NCBI GenBank assembly: GCA_013698095.1
Contig: JACCVQ010000013.1
Span: 1-37,612 of the forward strand
Direction: 5' to 3'
Origin: Chloroflexota bacterium
GTDB taxonomy: Bacteria > Chloroflexota > Limnocylindria > Limnocylindrales > CSP1-4
Length of the DNA stretch: 37,612 bases
This document shows, piece by piece, positions 1 through 8,378 of this stretch. The notes below the pieces were generated by a model that saw only the letters and a list, made by a program, of their open reading frames with translations, did not search any database and was not told where the DNA came from. The position numbers and the translations under genes were made by a program. Position 1 is the first letter of the stretch; every line of letters starts with the position of its first letter.

Positions 1-1
1 G

Positions 2-3000
2 CTCCTCGCCGCGACAGGCTCGTTCACCAACCTGCGCGAGCGTCTCGGCTCACCGACCGTGTCGATCGAGCAAACGAACGGGTCGGCGGCGCCGCGACGC
101 CCCGCCCGCCATGTCGGCCTGAACACCGTGCCGCACGGTGCGAAGACGTTCCTCGCCGCGACCCTCGCGCTGGCCGAGGGCGAGCGCCTGACCTGGATCG
201 CCCGCGATGCCGAGATCGGCGACCGCGTCGCCGAGGAGCTGACCGCCTGGCTCGGCGACCCCGCGGCCGTCGCCGTCCTCGAGCCGCGGTCGTCACTGGC
301 CTACGAGCGGAGCGAGCTCGTGGCCGACGAGACAGCTGCCCGGGTCGCCGCCCTGTCGGCTTGGCGGAGCGGGCAGGCTCGGGTCCTGGTGGCGAGCGTC
401 CAGGCCCTGATCCAGCACACGATCGCTCCGGACGACCTGCCGGCCGAGCCGCGCCGGCTCCGGATCGGCGGCCGGCTCCGGCCGGAGGCGCTCCTGCGCG
501 AGCTCCTGGTCCTCGGCTACTCGCCCGCCGTCGAGGTCGCCGGCCGGGGCGAATTCGCAAGGCGCGGCGGGATCGTCGACGTCTTCCCGCCGTCGGCCCC
601 GCTGCCGGTCCGGATCGAGTTCTTCGGCGACGAGATCGACTCCCTTCGCGCCTTCGACCCGACCGATCAGCGCACCGTCGGGCCGCTCGCGGAGGCGATC
701 CTGCTGCCCGCGTCCGAGTTCCTCGCGCCCCACGAGGGAGTGGCCGCCCTTCGCGCCCGGCTCGGTCGCTCCGCCGCGACCAGGCTCCCGGAACGGCTCG
801 CCGCCGACCTCGCCCGGTTCGAGGGCGACGCGGCGTCGGACGGGCCACTCGCCACCGAACCTCCGGCCAGCCACGCCGTCGACGGCACCACGCGAGCCCT
901 GACCGTCGGCGACGCGGCGGAGGTCTGGGCCGCCCACCTGGCGCCGTCGACAGCATTCGACCATCTCGACCCGTCGATCCTCCTCGTCCTCGACGAGCCC
1001 GGCGAGATCGCCGAGGCCGCCGAGTTCCTCTGGCGCCAGGCGGCCGAGCGGCGCGCCGAGCTGATCGACGGCGGCGAGCTGCCGAAGGAGTGGCCGTCGA
1101 CGTACCTGGAGCCGCGCGACTGGAAGCGGCGGCTCGTCGCCAGCCGGACACTCGAGCTGACCTGGGAGTCGGAGCTGCCCGCCGAGGCCGCTCTGGCCGC
1201 GCGTGGCCTGAGCTCGGGCGACCCGTTCGGCTGGCGGGAGCCGCAGCTGCCGCCGGGTCGCGCGTCTGCGATTGCCCAGGCGGTCGAACGCTGGCAGGCC
1301 GACGGCGCCCGGATCGTCCTCGCCAGCGACCAGGCCCCACGCCTCGCCGAGCTGCTCGAGGAGGCCGGTCATCCGGTGGGCGTCGTCCATGCCCCCGACG
1401 CCCCGCCGCCGGGCGGGATCACGGTCGTCGAGCGGAGCCTGAACGGCGGGTTCGCGGGTGGCCCCGACGGCCTCGCCTTCGTAACGGATCGCGAGCTGTT
1501 CGGCTCTGTCCGCGTCCGCCGCCCGAAGGCGATGCGGCGGGTCGTCCCGCGCGACATCCTCGAGCGGCTCGTCGCCGGCGACCTCGTCGTCCACATCGAT
1601 CACGGCGTTGCCCGCTACGAGCAGATGCTCCGGCGCGGCAACAAGGCCGAGGGCGAGGATCGCGATTATCTCGAGCTGAGCTTCGCGGGGGCGGACAAGA
1701 TCTTCGTCCCGGTCGAGCAGATCACCCGGATCTCGCGCTACTCGGGCGCCGAGCATCCGCAGCTGTCCAAGCTCGGCGGCACGGAGTGGCTGCGGACGAA
1801 GCAGCGCGTCCGGAGGGCGGTCGCGGACCTCGCCGAGGAGCTCCTGAACCTGTACGCCGCCCGAGCCAACGCCCCGGGCCACGGCTTCAGCTCCGACACG
1901 CCGTGGCAGCAGGAGATGGAGGCGAGCTTCCCCTACGAGGAGACGCCCGATCAGCTCCAGGCTGTCGTCGAGGTCAAGGCCGACATGGAGGCCGGCAGGC
2001 CGATGGACCGGCTCGTGGTCGGCGACGTCGGCTACGGCAAGACCGAGGTCGCCCTGAGGGCGGCGTTCAAGGCGATCCAGGACGGCAAGCAGGTCGCGGT
2101 CCTCGTCCCGACGACGGTCCTCGCCGCGCAGCACCACCAGACGTTCAGCCAGCGCTTCGCCGCCTTCCCGCTGACGGTCCGGCTCCTGTCACGGTTCGTG
2201 GCGGCCCGCGAGCAGGCGACCACCCTGGCCGGCCTGGCTGACGGCTCGGTCGATCTCGTGATCGGGACCCACCGGCTGCTGTCGAAGGACGTGAAGTTCC
2301 GAGACCTCGGCCTCGTCGTCGTCGACGAGGAGCAGCGCTTCGGGGTTGCTGCCAAGGAGCGGCTGAAGCAGCTCCGCCGGGAAGTGGACGTCCTGACGCT
2401 GTCCGCGACGCCCATCCCGCGGACCCTGAACCTGGCCCTCGCCGGCGTCCGCGACATGTCGGTCATCGAGACGCCCCCGGAGGACCGCCTGCCGATCCAG
2501 ACCCGCGTTGCCGAGGCGTCGGCCGGGCTCGTCCGCGACGCGATCCTGCGCGAGCTCGACCGCGGCGGCCAGGTGTTCTTCGTCCACAACCGGGTCGAGA
2601 CGATCGAGGCCCAGACCGAGCAGCTCCGGCGAATGCTGCCCGACGCCCGGTTCGTGGTCGGCCACGGCCAGATGCCCGAGGGCCACCTCGAAAGCGTGAT
2701 GATCACGTTCGCATCGGGCGCCGCGGACGTCCTCGTCTGCACAACGATCATCGAGTCCGGGCTCGACATCCCGAACGCCAACACGATCGTCATCGACCGG
2801 GCCGACACCCTCGGCCTCGCCCAGCTTTACCAGCTCCGGGGCCGGGTCGGCCGGTCGTCGCGGCGGGCCTACGCCTATCTCCTGTATCGCCGTCGCGAGC
2901 GGATGAGCGAGGAGGCTCGGAAGCGGCTCCAGGCGATCTTCAACGCGTCGGAGCTGGGTGCCGGCTTCCAGATCGCGCTGGCCGACCTCGAGATCCGGGG

Positions 3001-3592
3001 TGCCGGCAACATCCTCGGCGGCGAGCAATCGGGCCACATGGTGGCGGTCGGGTTCGATCTCTACTCGCGGCTGCTGGCCGACGCAGTCGAGGAGCGCAAG
3101 GCGCGGCGCGAGGATCGCCCGGTCCGGGTCGCGCGGCCGCAGGCGGTCGTCGACCTGCCCGTCGAGGCCCACCTGCCTGATGACTACGTGCCGGAGGAAG
3201 CCCAGAAGCTGGAGCTCTACCGGCGGCTCGCACGGGCCCGGACCGGCCGCGACCTGGCCGCGTTCCGCCAGGAGCTGACCGACCGATTCGGGCCGATGCC
3301 GGCCCCGGTCATCCGTCTCGTCGAGGTCGCCGAGCTGCGCCTGACCGCAGAAGGCGCCGGCGTCGTATCGATGTCCCGCGAGGACGGCCAGCTCGTCGTC
3401 CGGTTCGGCGAGGGGCTGTCGCGGGCGACGGCGATGCGCCTCCTCGCCGGGGGCGGGCTGCCCGGCGTGAAGCCGTCGGATGTGACGTTCGCCAGCAACC
3501 AGGTCCGGATCCGACTGCCCCGCGACGCGTCGCGAGCATGGGGCCTGACCCAGTCGGTCGTCGCGAGGTTGGCCCATGACCCGCCCGTCTGA
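2..3592 (+). CDS. mfd: Transcription-repair coupling factor Mfd, 5' end outside the window
   Basis: ATP-dependent DNA translocase that removes stalled RNA polymerase from lesions and recruits UvrA/UvrB (family knowledge). Numbering from the first in-window start (GTG at 59): RNA-polymerase-interacting region near residue 507 (GDLVVHIDHGVARYEQ), Walker A GDVGYGKT near 655, DEEQ box near 755, LSATPIPR near 780, helicase motif VI QLRGRVGRS near 924, and a C-terminal TRCF domain from about 1030 (VDLPVEAHLPDDYVPEE). The frame stays open upstream of 59 to the window edge and reads like the family's N-terminus (TGSFTNLRERLG), so I infer that the true start lies outside and 59 is internal. The 3' end overlaps the next gene by 17 bp. 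Confidence 0.95.
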   Translation, partial: LLAATGSFTNLRERLGSPTVSIEQTNGSAAPRRPARHVGLNTVPHGAKTFLAATLALAEGERLTWIARDAEIGDRVAEELTAWLGDPAAVAVLEPRSSLAYERSELVADETAARVAALSAWRSGQARVLVASVQALIQHTIAPDDLPAEPRRLRIGGRLRPEALLRELLVLGYSPAVEVAGRGEFARRGGIVDVFPPSAPLPVRIEFFGDEIDSLRAFDPTDQRTVGPLAEAILLPASEFLAPHEGVAALRARLGRSAATRLPERLAADLARFEGDAASDGPLATEPPASHAVDGTTRALTVGDAAEVWAAHLAPSTAFDHLDPSILLVLDEPGEIAEAAEFLWRQAAERRAELIDGGELPKEWPSTYLEPRDWKRRLVASRTLELTWESELPAEAALAARGLSSGDPFGWREPQLPPGRASAIAQAVERWQADGARIVLASDQAPRLAELLEEAGHPVGVVHAPDAPPPGGITVVERSLNGGFAGGPDGLAFVTDRELFGSVRVRRPKAMRRVVPRDILERLVAGDLVVHIDHGVARYEQMLRRGNKAEGEDRDYLELSFAGADKIFVPVEQITRISRYSGAEHPQLSKLGGTEWLRTKQRVRRAVADLAEELLNLYAARANAPGHGFSSDTPWQQEMEASFPYEETPDQLQAVVEVKADMEAGRPMDRLVVGDVGYGKTEVALRAAFKAIQDGKQVAVLVPTTVLAAQHHQTFSQRFAAFPLTVRLLSRFVAAREQATTLAGLADGSVDLVIGTHRLLSKDVKFRDLGLVVVDEEQRFGVAAKERLKQLRREVDVLTLSATPIPRTLNLALAGVRDMSVIETPPEDRLPIQTRVAEASAGLVRDAILRELDRGGQVFFVHNRVETIEAQTEQLRRMLPDARFVVGHGQMPEGHLESVMITFASGAADVLVCTTIIESGLDIPNANTIVIDRADTLGLAQLYQLRGRVGRSSRRAYAYLLYRRRERMSEEARKRLQAIFNASELGAGFQIALADLEIRGAGNILGGEQSGHMVAVGFDLYSRLLADAVEERKARREDRPVRVARPQAVVDLPVEAHLPDDYVPEEAQKLELYRRLARARTGRDLAAFRQELTDRFGPMPAPVIRLVEVAELRLTAEGAGVVSMSREDGQLVVRFGEGLSRATAMRLLAGGGLPGVKPSDVTFASNQVRIRLPRDASRAWGLTQSVVARLAHDPPV

Positions 3593-4004
3593 GCGCGGCA
3601 GCCACGGCCCAGGCGCCGCCCGTCGCAGGCTCGCGGCCCTCGTCATCGTTGGCTCAATGCTGGCCGCATGCGCTGCAGAACCGCCCGAGATGACGATCAT
3701 CGCCGTGCCGACTGCGCCACCGAGTGACGCCTGCCTCGACGCTCTCGGCGGCGGCCGGGTCGTCGCGTTCGAGCGATGGGCGATCGCTCTCCAGGACACC
3801 ACCGGCCAGGTCTCGAAGGTGCTCTGGCCGAACGGGTTCCGCGGCGTCCAGGACGGAGCTCGCCTGGCACTGGTCGATCGGGACGGCCGAGTCGTCGCGC
3901 ACGTCGGCGACACGATCTCCTCGGGAGGCGGGTTCATCGGCCCGAATGGCGACCCCGACAACACGATGCTGGTCTGCGGGCCGATCAAGGTCGTCCAGCC
4001 GTGA
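3576..4004 (+). CDS. Small predicted lipoprotein of unknown function
   Basis: A 142-aa protein with an arginine-rich n-region, a short hydrophobic stretch (residues 20-31) and a lipobox LAAC with Cys32, so it is probably a membrane-anchored lipoprotein. The mature part is about 110 residues with two further cysteines (one near residue 50, one in the motif MLVCGPIKV near the end) that could form a disulfide. I do not recognise the family. The start at 3576 lies inside the end of mfd (17-bp overlap) and the stop overlaps the next start (GTGA at 4001), so it is probably co-transcribed with both. That context does not indicate a repair role. Confidence 0.75.
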   Translation: MTRPSERGSHGPGAARRRLAALVIVGSMLAACAAEPPEMTIIAVPTAPPSDACLDALGGGRVVAFERWAIALQDTTGQVSKVLWPNGFRGVQDGARLALVDRDGRVVAHVGDTISSGGGFIGPNGDPDNTMLVCGPIKVVQP

Positions 4005-4273
4005 CCAATCGGGGCGACGGCGCGACGAACCTGACGCTGACGATCCCGATTGAGTCCGACGAGGATTTGCGAGCATTGCGGGGAGCCCTGCTCGCCGCAC
4101 GCGCGACCGAGCTGAGCGAGATCCAGCGCCGTTCGCAGCGCCACGGGCTGGGCTACGGGACGGATTCCCAGCGCGACTCGATGACCGACGAGGTCACGAA
4201 CCTCCGGCGGCGCTGGGCGATGGTCGATCGGCTGCTCGCTGCCATCGATGAGGCCGTCGCCGCCCGCGAGTGA
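4001..4273 (+). CDS. Small hypothetical protein, 90 aa
   Basis: The frame remains open far upstream, but that part is the arginine/proline-rich shadow of the preceding gene. Coding character begins at the GTG at 4001, which overlaps the previous stop (GTGA). The protein has a short beta-like segment (NLTLTIPIES) and then two charged helices (DEDLRALRGALLAARATEL and, near the C-terminus, TNLRRRWAMVDRLLAAIDEAV). It has no cysteines and no signal peptide, so a cytoplasmic helical protein is likely. I do not recognise a family. It is the last gene of the mfd-lipoprotein-small protein chain. Confidence 0.65.
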   Translation: MTNRGDGATNLTLTIPIESDEDLRALRGALLAARATELSEIQRRSQRHGLGYGTDSQRDSMTDEVTNLRRRWAMVDRLLAAIDEAVAARE

Positions 4274-4395
4274 GATGACGCTAGGGGACCCTTGCGTCTC
4301 GCGACTTGAGCACGAGATCCGAGGTCAATAGTCAGTCGGCCCTGATGTTGCACCCGGGTCCGCGATGGGTCGACTCCGCCGAGGGTCGAGAGTGC

Positions 4396-4445
4396 TTGAC
4401 GTCCTCGAGGCGCGGTCATAACGTGCTACATGTAGATAGCACGTT
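4396..4445 (+). promoter_or_regulatory. Promoter with palindromic operator ahead of the SRPBCC-DoxX gene
   Basis: A -35-like TTGACG (4396-4401) is followed after 17 bp by a weak -10 candidate TAACGT (4419-4424). Overlapping the -10 is a perfect 9-bp inverted repeat, AACGTGCTA (4420-4428) and TAGCACGTT (4437-4445), separated by 8 bp. A second perfect palindrome, CTACATGTAG (4426-4435), is nested inside with its centre 2 bp away. Bound protein would block the promoter. The nested ATGT/ACAT core recalls PadR-type operators, but no regulator gene is adjacent, so the regulator is unknown. The palindrome is seen directly; its function is inferred. Confidence 0.6.
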
Positions 4446-4457
4446 AGGACGAGCGCC

Positions 4458-5381
4458 GTGGCGATCTTCGTCGAAACCGACCTGGCCTGCGGGCCGGATG
4501 ACCTGTGGCAACGCGCAGCGGACCCTGTCCAGCACGAGCGCTGGGACCTCCGCTTTACCGGCATCGCGTACGCCGCGCCGCCGGCGGCCGGCGATCCGCA
4601 GCGGTTCGACTACACGACGCGACTCGCGTTCGGCATCGCGATCCGGGGCCAGGGTGAGACGATCGCCGAACGCGATCGGCCCGACGGCAGCCGCGTCTCG
4701 GCCCTCCGCTTCTGGTCGGGCGACCGCCTCTCCCTGATCCGCGAGGGCCGCGGATATTGGCTTCTGAGCCCGACTGCCGAGGGCGTCCGGTTCCGGACGA
4801 TTTACGACTACGACACCCGCTTCGGCGCGCTCGGCCGGCTCATCGACCGGATCGCGTTCCGGCCCCTGATCGGCTGGGCGACGGCCTGGAGCTTCGATCG
4901 CCTCCGCCTGTGGCTCGAGCGCGGGATCGATCCGGGGACGTCAGCCCGACTCGCGCTCGTCCATGGCCTTGCCCGCGTCGGCATCGCCGCGATCTTTGCC
5001 TGGCACGGCCTCGTCCCGAAGCTCCTCGGGCCAGACGTGATCGAGCGCCGGATGATGGCCGACGCGGGCTTCGCGACCGACGCCGCCGTCCGCGCGCTGA
5101 TGGGGCTTGGTGTCGCGGAACTCGTCATGGCCGTCGCGCTCCTGCTGACCTGGCATCGCGCAGGTCTCGCCCTCGTCGCCCTCGGCTTCTCGGTCGTCGC
5201 GACCACCCTCGTCGCCGCCACGTCGCCGGCCGTCCTCGGTGCGGCGTTCACGCCCGTCACCCTCAACCTCGGTCTCGGCCTGTTGGCGGCGATCGACCTG
5301 CTGACCCTCGATGGCATCCCATCGGCCGGTCGCTGCCGACGCCGGCCATGGATCGCCGGCGCAGCGGAGGCTCGATCATGA
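4458..5381 (+). CDS. SRPBCC domain fused to a DoxX-like membrane domain
   Basis: A 307-aa two-part protein. Residues 1 to about 150 look like a START/SRPBCC ligand-binding fold (MAIFVETDLACGPDDLW opening, RFWSGDRLSLIREG in the middle). From about residue 165 there are four hydrophobic segments of DoxX type (GIAAIFAWHGLVPKLLG, ALMGLGVAELVMAVALLL, GLALVALGFSVVATTLVAA, LNLGLGLLAAIDLLTL). The DoxX family is commonly linked to membrane redox or quinone functions, but the substrate here is unknown. The start is GTG at 4458, 8 nt after an AGGA motif. The stop overlaps the next start (ATGA at 5378), so the two genes are coupled. Confidence 0.8.
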   Translation: MAIFVETDLACGPDDLWQRAADPVQHERWDLRFTGIAYAAPPAAGDPQRFDYTTRLAFGIAIRGQGETIAERDRPDGSRVSALRFWSGDRLSLIREGRGYWLLSPTAEGVRFRTIYDYDTRFGALGRLIDRIAFRPLIGWATAWSFDRLRLWLERGIDPGTSARLALVHGLARVGIAAIFAWHGLVPKLLGPDVIERRMMADAGFATDAAVRALMGLGVAELVMAVALLLTWHRAGLALVALGFSVVATTLVAATSPAVLGAAFTPVTLNLGLGLLAAIDLLTLDGIPSAGRCRRRPWIAGAAEARS

Positions 5382-6058
5382 CCTCGATCTTCGCCCGCGC
5401 ACTCGGCGCGGATTTCGAGCGACTCCATCCGTGCATCCAGGCCCGCTTCGGGTTCGACAGCAGCGCCGGCCATGGCTCGGTCGGACGCGGCCACATGGAG
5501 GAGATCTGGCGGGGCGGGCCGTGGACCGCGCCCTTCCTCGCCCTCGGAGCGCGCCGAACAATCATGTTTCCGGACACCGGGCGGGACGTCCCGTTCACGA
5601 TCGAGAACCACGCGTTCGTCGACGACTTCGGGCGCGAAACGATCTCGATGATCCGGACGTTCGACCTTCCGGGGCGGCGCCGCCGGTTCGACGCCTGGAT
5701 GGTGTTCAGCGAGCAGCGCGGCCGGATCGTGGACTACCTCGGCAGCCGCGAGGAGCTCGCTGTGGATCTCGACGTCTCGGTTGCGCCGAACGGCGGGATC
5801 CGGCTCGTGTCGGGCGGCCAGCGTCTGTACCTGGGGCCCCTCGGGATCGCGGTGCCGCTGGCCGTCAGTGGCGTCGCTGACGTCGTCGAGTGGTTCGACG
5901 AAGCCATCGGCCGCTACCGGATCACGGTGGACGTTCGCAATCGCCGCTTTGGCCGGCTGTTCGGGTACCGGGGAACGTTCGATGCGGCGTGGCCGGTCGT
6001 GACCGACGGCCGGGTGCCCTCGCACGTGCTGCCGATCCGGCAGGAGCGCCGCGACTGA
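5378..6058 (+). CDS. DUF4166 domain protein
   Basis: A 226-aa protein. The frame is open further upstream, but coding character starts at the ATG at 5378, which overlaps the previous stop by 4 bp. It has DUF4166-like sequence: an opening FARALGADFERLHPCIQARF, a mid region with IRTFDLPGRRRRFDAWMVF, and a C-terminal EWFDEAIGRYRITVDVRN. DUF4166 has no established biochemical role that I know of. It is often found next to, or fused with, membrane or saccharopine-dehydrogenase-like proteins (family impression, not checked). Coupling to the SRPBCC-DoxX gene suggests that the two act together, perhaps on a lipid-like or quinone-like ligand (inference). Confidence 0.8.
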   Translation: MTSIFARALGADFERLHPCIQARFGFDSSAGHGSVGRGHMEEIWRGGPWTAPFLALGARRTIMFPDTGRDVPFTIENHAFVDDFGRETISMIRTFDLPGRRRRFDAWMVFSEQRGRIVDYLGSREELAVDLDVSVAPNGGIRLVSGGQRLYLGPLGIAVPLAVSGVADVVEWFDEAIGRYRITVDVRNRRFGRLFGYRGTFDAAWPVVTDGRVPSHVLPIRQERRD

Positions 6059-6064
6059 CGCCGG

Positions 6065-6070
6065 TACGCT
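6065..6070 (+). promoter_or_regulatory. -10 hexamer of a probable leaderless promoter
   Basis: TACGCT ends 7 nt before the ATG at 6078, with no Shine-Dalgarno between. That spacing puts the transcription start at or next to the start codon. Confidence 0.45.
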
Positions 6071-6077
6071 TGCAGCC

Positions 6078-7019
6078 ATGAAGCCCTTCACGTTCCTCGC
6101 CGACGCGTTCGACGTCACGACCGGCCGCGAGCTTGGCGAGCGTGCTCGAGCCGCCGAGGACCTCGGGGTCACGACGTTCATCCTGCCCGACCACCTCGTC
6201 CCGCAGCTCGCGCCCGTGCCCTATCTCGCGACCGTCGCCGCGCTCACCGAGCGGATGCGGATCAGCGCGTTCGTCCACAACAACGACCTCCGCCACCCGG
6301 CCGTCCTCGCCCAGGAGATGGCGTCGCTCGACGTCCTGTCGCACGGCCGGCTCAATGTCGCGATCGGCGCCGGCTGGAACGCGCCGGAGTACCGGATGGT
6401 CGGCATCCCGTTCGATCCGATCCGGGTCCGTCAGGCGCGACTGGCCGAGTCCGTCGCGGTCCTGAAGGGCTGCTTCGGCCCGAGCGCATTCTCGTTCAGC
6501 GGCGAGCACTACACGATCACCGAGTACGACGCCTACCCGAAGCCCGTCCAGCAGCCGCACCCACCGTTCTTCATCGGCGGCGGTGGTCGGACCACTCTCG
6601 AGTTGGCTGCGCGCGAGGCCCAGATCGTGGGGCTGGCGCCGCGGATCCTGTCCGGTCAGCGGCCGGATCCGGCGTCCCTCACGTGGGCCGCCACGGAGGA
6701 GAAGCTCGACTGGGTCCGCGCGGCCGCCGGCGACCGATTCGCGGACCTCACGTTCAACGTCTATCCATCGCAATGGCCGATCACGCTGACCGACGACCTC
6801 CATGGCGAGGCGCGCAAGGTGATCGACCGAATGCGGGAGCGGACCGGGATCGAGATGACCGAGCACGAGGTCATCGACTCGCCCCACATCTTCATCGGCT
6901 CACACGACCGCTTCGTCGAGAAGTTCTCGGAGCTCCGCGAGCGGCTCGGGATCTCGTCGTTCCTCGTCGGCAGCCTCGACGAGCTCGGGCCGGTCGTGGA
7001 GCGCCTTTCCGGGACGTAG
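6078..7019 (+). CDS. LLM-class F420-dependent oxidoreductase (MSMEG_2516-like)
   Basis: A 313-aa luciferase-like monooxygenase fold, the usual length for single-domain F420-dependent members. Landmarks are LGVTTFILPDH near the N-terminus, the LSHGRLNVAIGAGWNAPEY cofactor-pocket strand near residues 90-110, PVQQPHPPFFIGGGGRTTLELAA near 155-180, and the C-terminal IGSHDRFVEKFSELRERLG. The family transfers hydride from reduced F420 (or FMN) to small organic substrates; the substrate here cannot be read from sequence. It is a single cytoplasmic gene, apparently leaderless, and converges with the DinB gene 13 bp downstream. Confidence 0.85.
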   Translation: MKPFTFLADAFDVTTGRELGERARAAEDLGVTTFILPDHLVPQLAPVPYLATVAALTERMRISAFVHNNDLRHPAVLAQEMASLDVLSHGRLNVAIGAGWNAPEYRMVGIPFDPIRVRQARLAESVAVLKGCFGPSAFSFSGEHYTITEYDAYPKPVQQPHPPFFIGGGGRTTLELAAREAQIVGLAPRILSGQRPDPASLTWAATEEKLDWVRAAAGDRFADLTFNVYPSQWPITLTDDLHGEARKVIDRMRERTGIEMTEHEVIDSPHIFIGSHDRFVEKFSELRERLGISSFLVGSLDELGPVVERLSGT

Positions 7020-7032
7020 CCGCCAGGCCGCG

Positions 7033-7545
7033 TCAGTCCGGGCGGGCCTCGGTCTCCTCGACGAACTGGAGGAAGTCGAGCTCGCCCGGCGACCGACCGG
7101 CGGCGGTCAGGACGGCAGCTGCGTCCGCGAACTGCTGGATCGCGTGGCTGTACAGGTGCTGGAGGTGGAACCAGAGCGGATGGCGGCCGCCCGACGGTTC
7201 GGCGTGGCACGGCCCATGGAGGGCTGTCTCGTCGAGGGTTGCCAGCCAGGTCCGCATTTCGCGCTCATCGGTCGCCCAGCGGTCGCGGATCGCCGCGACG
7301 TCGGCGAAGTCGGCCGCGACGAGCTCCTCGTCGTCCTCTGAGAACTCGGTGGGATCCGGGCCGGCCAGCCGTTCGCGCCAGCTCCATTCGACGTCGAGCT
7401 CGTGAACAAGCGTGGTCCGGAGGTCGCGCAGGGTGACGGCGCCGGGATCGATGAACGGCACCGCTGCATCGTCGGCGGCGGCGAGGACCCGGTCACGAAC
7501 CCAGTAGAGATGGTCGAAGAGGGCGGCGATGTCGGTCGGTTGCAT
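7033..7545 (-). CDS. DinB-family protein
   Basis: A 170-aa four-helix-bundle protein of the DinB/YfiT type, a family of metal-binding proteins that includes thiol-dependent S-transferases; most members are uncharacterised. Helix 2 carries VHELDVEWSWRERL with the first ligand-type histidine (about residue 48), and helix 4 carries the HxxH-type pair in HLQHLYSHAIQQF, giving the expected histidine triad. The frame extends upstream, but the ATG at 7545 (MQPTDIAALFDHLYW) matches the family N-terminus. A -10-like CAGACT (7557-7552) ends 6 nt before it, consistent with a leaderless start. The substrate is unknown. Confidence 0.85.
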   Translation of the reverse strand: MQPTDIAALFDHLYWVRDRVLAAADDAAVPFIDPGAVTLRDLRTTLVHELDVEWSWRERLAGPDPTEFSEDDEELVAADFADVAAIRDRWATDEREMRTWLATLDETALHGPCHAEPSGGRHPLWFHLQHLYSHAIQQFADAAAVLTAAGRSPGELDFLQFVEETEARPD

Positions 7546-7551
7546 GCGTCC

Positions 7552-7557
7552 AGTCTG
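7552..7557 (-). promoter_or_regulatory. -10 hexamer of a probable leaderless promoter for the DinB gene
   Basis: On the minus strand CAGACT ends 6 nt before the ATG at 7545, with no room for a Shine-Dalgarno. It is one mismatch from the TAGACT found before kynU. Confidence 0.35.
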
Positions 7558-7829
7558 CGCCAGCAGACGCCGTTCCCGCGGCGCGACCCCGCAGGCCCGA
7601 CCCTTGACGCCGCGCAGACGAGCCTTCATGCTCCGCCACGGTTCGCCGATCGCAGGGCCCGGGTCAAGGGCCGGCGTGCCGGAGAGAGGAGCGACTCGTG
7701 TCCAAAGCCGTTGCCGCCGCCGTGTCCGCGTCGCGCCTCCGGAGGGCCGCCCGCTCGTAGTCTCGTCGCGAAGCCGCGTTCGAGCCTCGAGACCGCCCCG
7801 ACCGGGACGGTCGTTTTCTGTCCGGGAGC

Positions 7830-8255
7830 GTGACGCCGTTCGATCCGACGGCTTACCCCTGCGTACCCGGAGACCGAATTCGCTTGTCGCGCACCCAACG
7901 ACTGCGTGGCCACGACCGCCGCGCCGAGTCCTTCCGCTGCGTCCACTGCCGGCTCGACGTCCCGCTTGCGTCGGTCGGCACCGCCCATCGCAACCATTGC
8001 CCCAACTGCCTCTGGTCGCGTCATCTCGACGTCGACCCGGGCGACCGCGCGTCCGACTGCCAGGCCTCGATGGAGCCGATCGCCATCACCGTCCGCAAGG
8101 ATGGTGAGTGGGTTCTGATCCATCGCTGCCTCGGGTGCGGGACGCTCGCCTCGAACCGGACAGCCGGCGACGACAACCCGCTCCTGCTCGTCAGGATCGC
8201 GGTCAAGCCGCTGGCCCAGCCACCGTTCCCCCTCGACCGGCTCGCGCTCCTGTGA
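7830..8255 (+). CDS. RNHCP domain zinc-ribbon-like protein
   Basis: A 141-aa protein with the RNHCP signature. It has FRCVHC (a CxxC near residue 37), RNHCPNCLWSRHLD (second CxxC near 57), PGDRASDCQASMEPI, EWVLIHRCLGCGTLASNR (third CxxC near 100) and GDDN. The paired cysteines indicate zinc binding. The family's function is not established as far as I know. The GTG start at 7830 is uncertain: the only purine-rich motif (GGGAG, 7824-7828) is almost adjacent, so a leaderless or different start is possible. A hairpin at 8276-8297 may end the transcript. Confidence 0.8.
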   Translation: MTPFDPTAYPCVPGDRIRLSRTQRLRGHDRRAESFRCVHCRLDVPLASVGTAHRNHCPNCLWSRHLDVDPGDRASDCQASMEPIAITVRKDGEWVLIHRCLGCGTLASNRTAGDDNPLLLVRIAVKPLAQPPFPLDRLALL

Positions 8256-8275
8256 CGGAGCGCGGGCCGGCGCTC

Positions 8276-8297
8276 TCCCGCGCCTCGGAGCGCGGGA
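8276..8297 (+). terminator. Candidate hairpin terminator after the RNHCP gene
   Basis: A perfect 8-bp stem TCCCGCGC (8276-8283) / GCGCGGGA (8290-8297) with a 6-nt loop lies 21 bp after the stop. The downstream sequence (CGGTCTTGTTCC) is only mildly T-rich, so the call is tentative. Confidence 0.4.
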
Positions 8298-8378
8298 CGG
8301 TCTTGTTCCGGGCGATCCGGTAGGGTCCTCCAACGCGGCCGCGAGCCGCCATCGGGCCAGAGCGACGAGAGGGAGCGG

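Noticed and set aside
24..1340. Long minus-strand arginine-rich open frame opposite mfd
   Set aside because: The composition is typical of antisense shadows in high-GC DNA, while mfd is certain on the plus strand.
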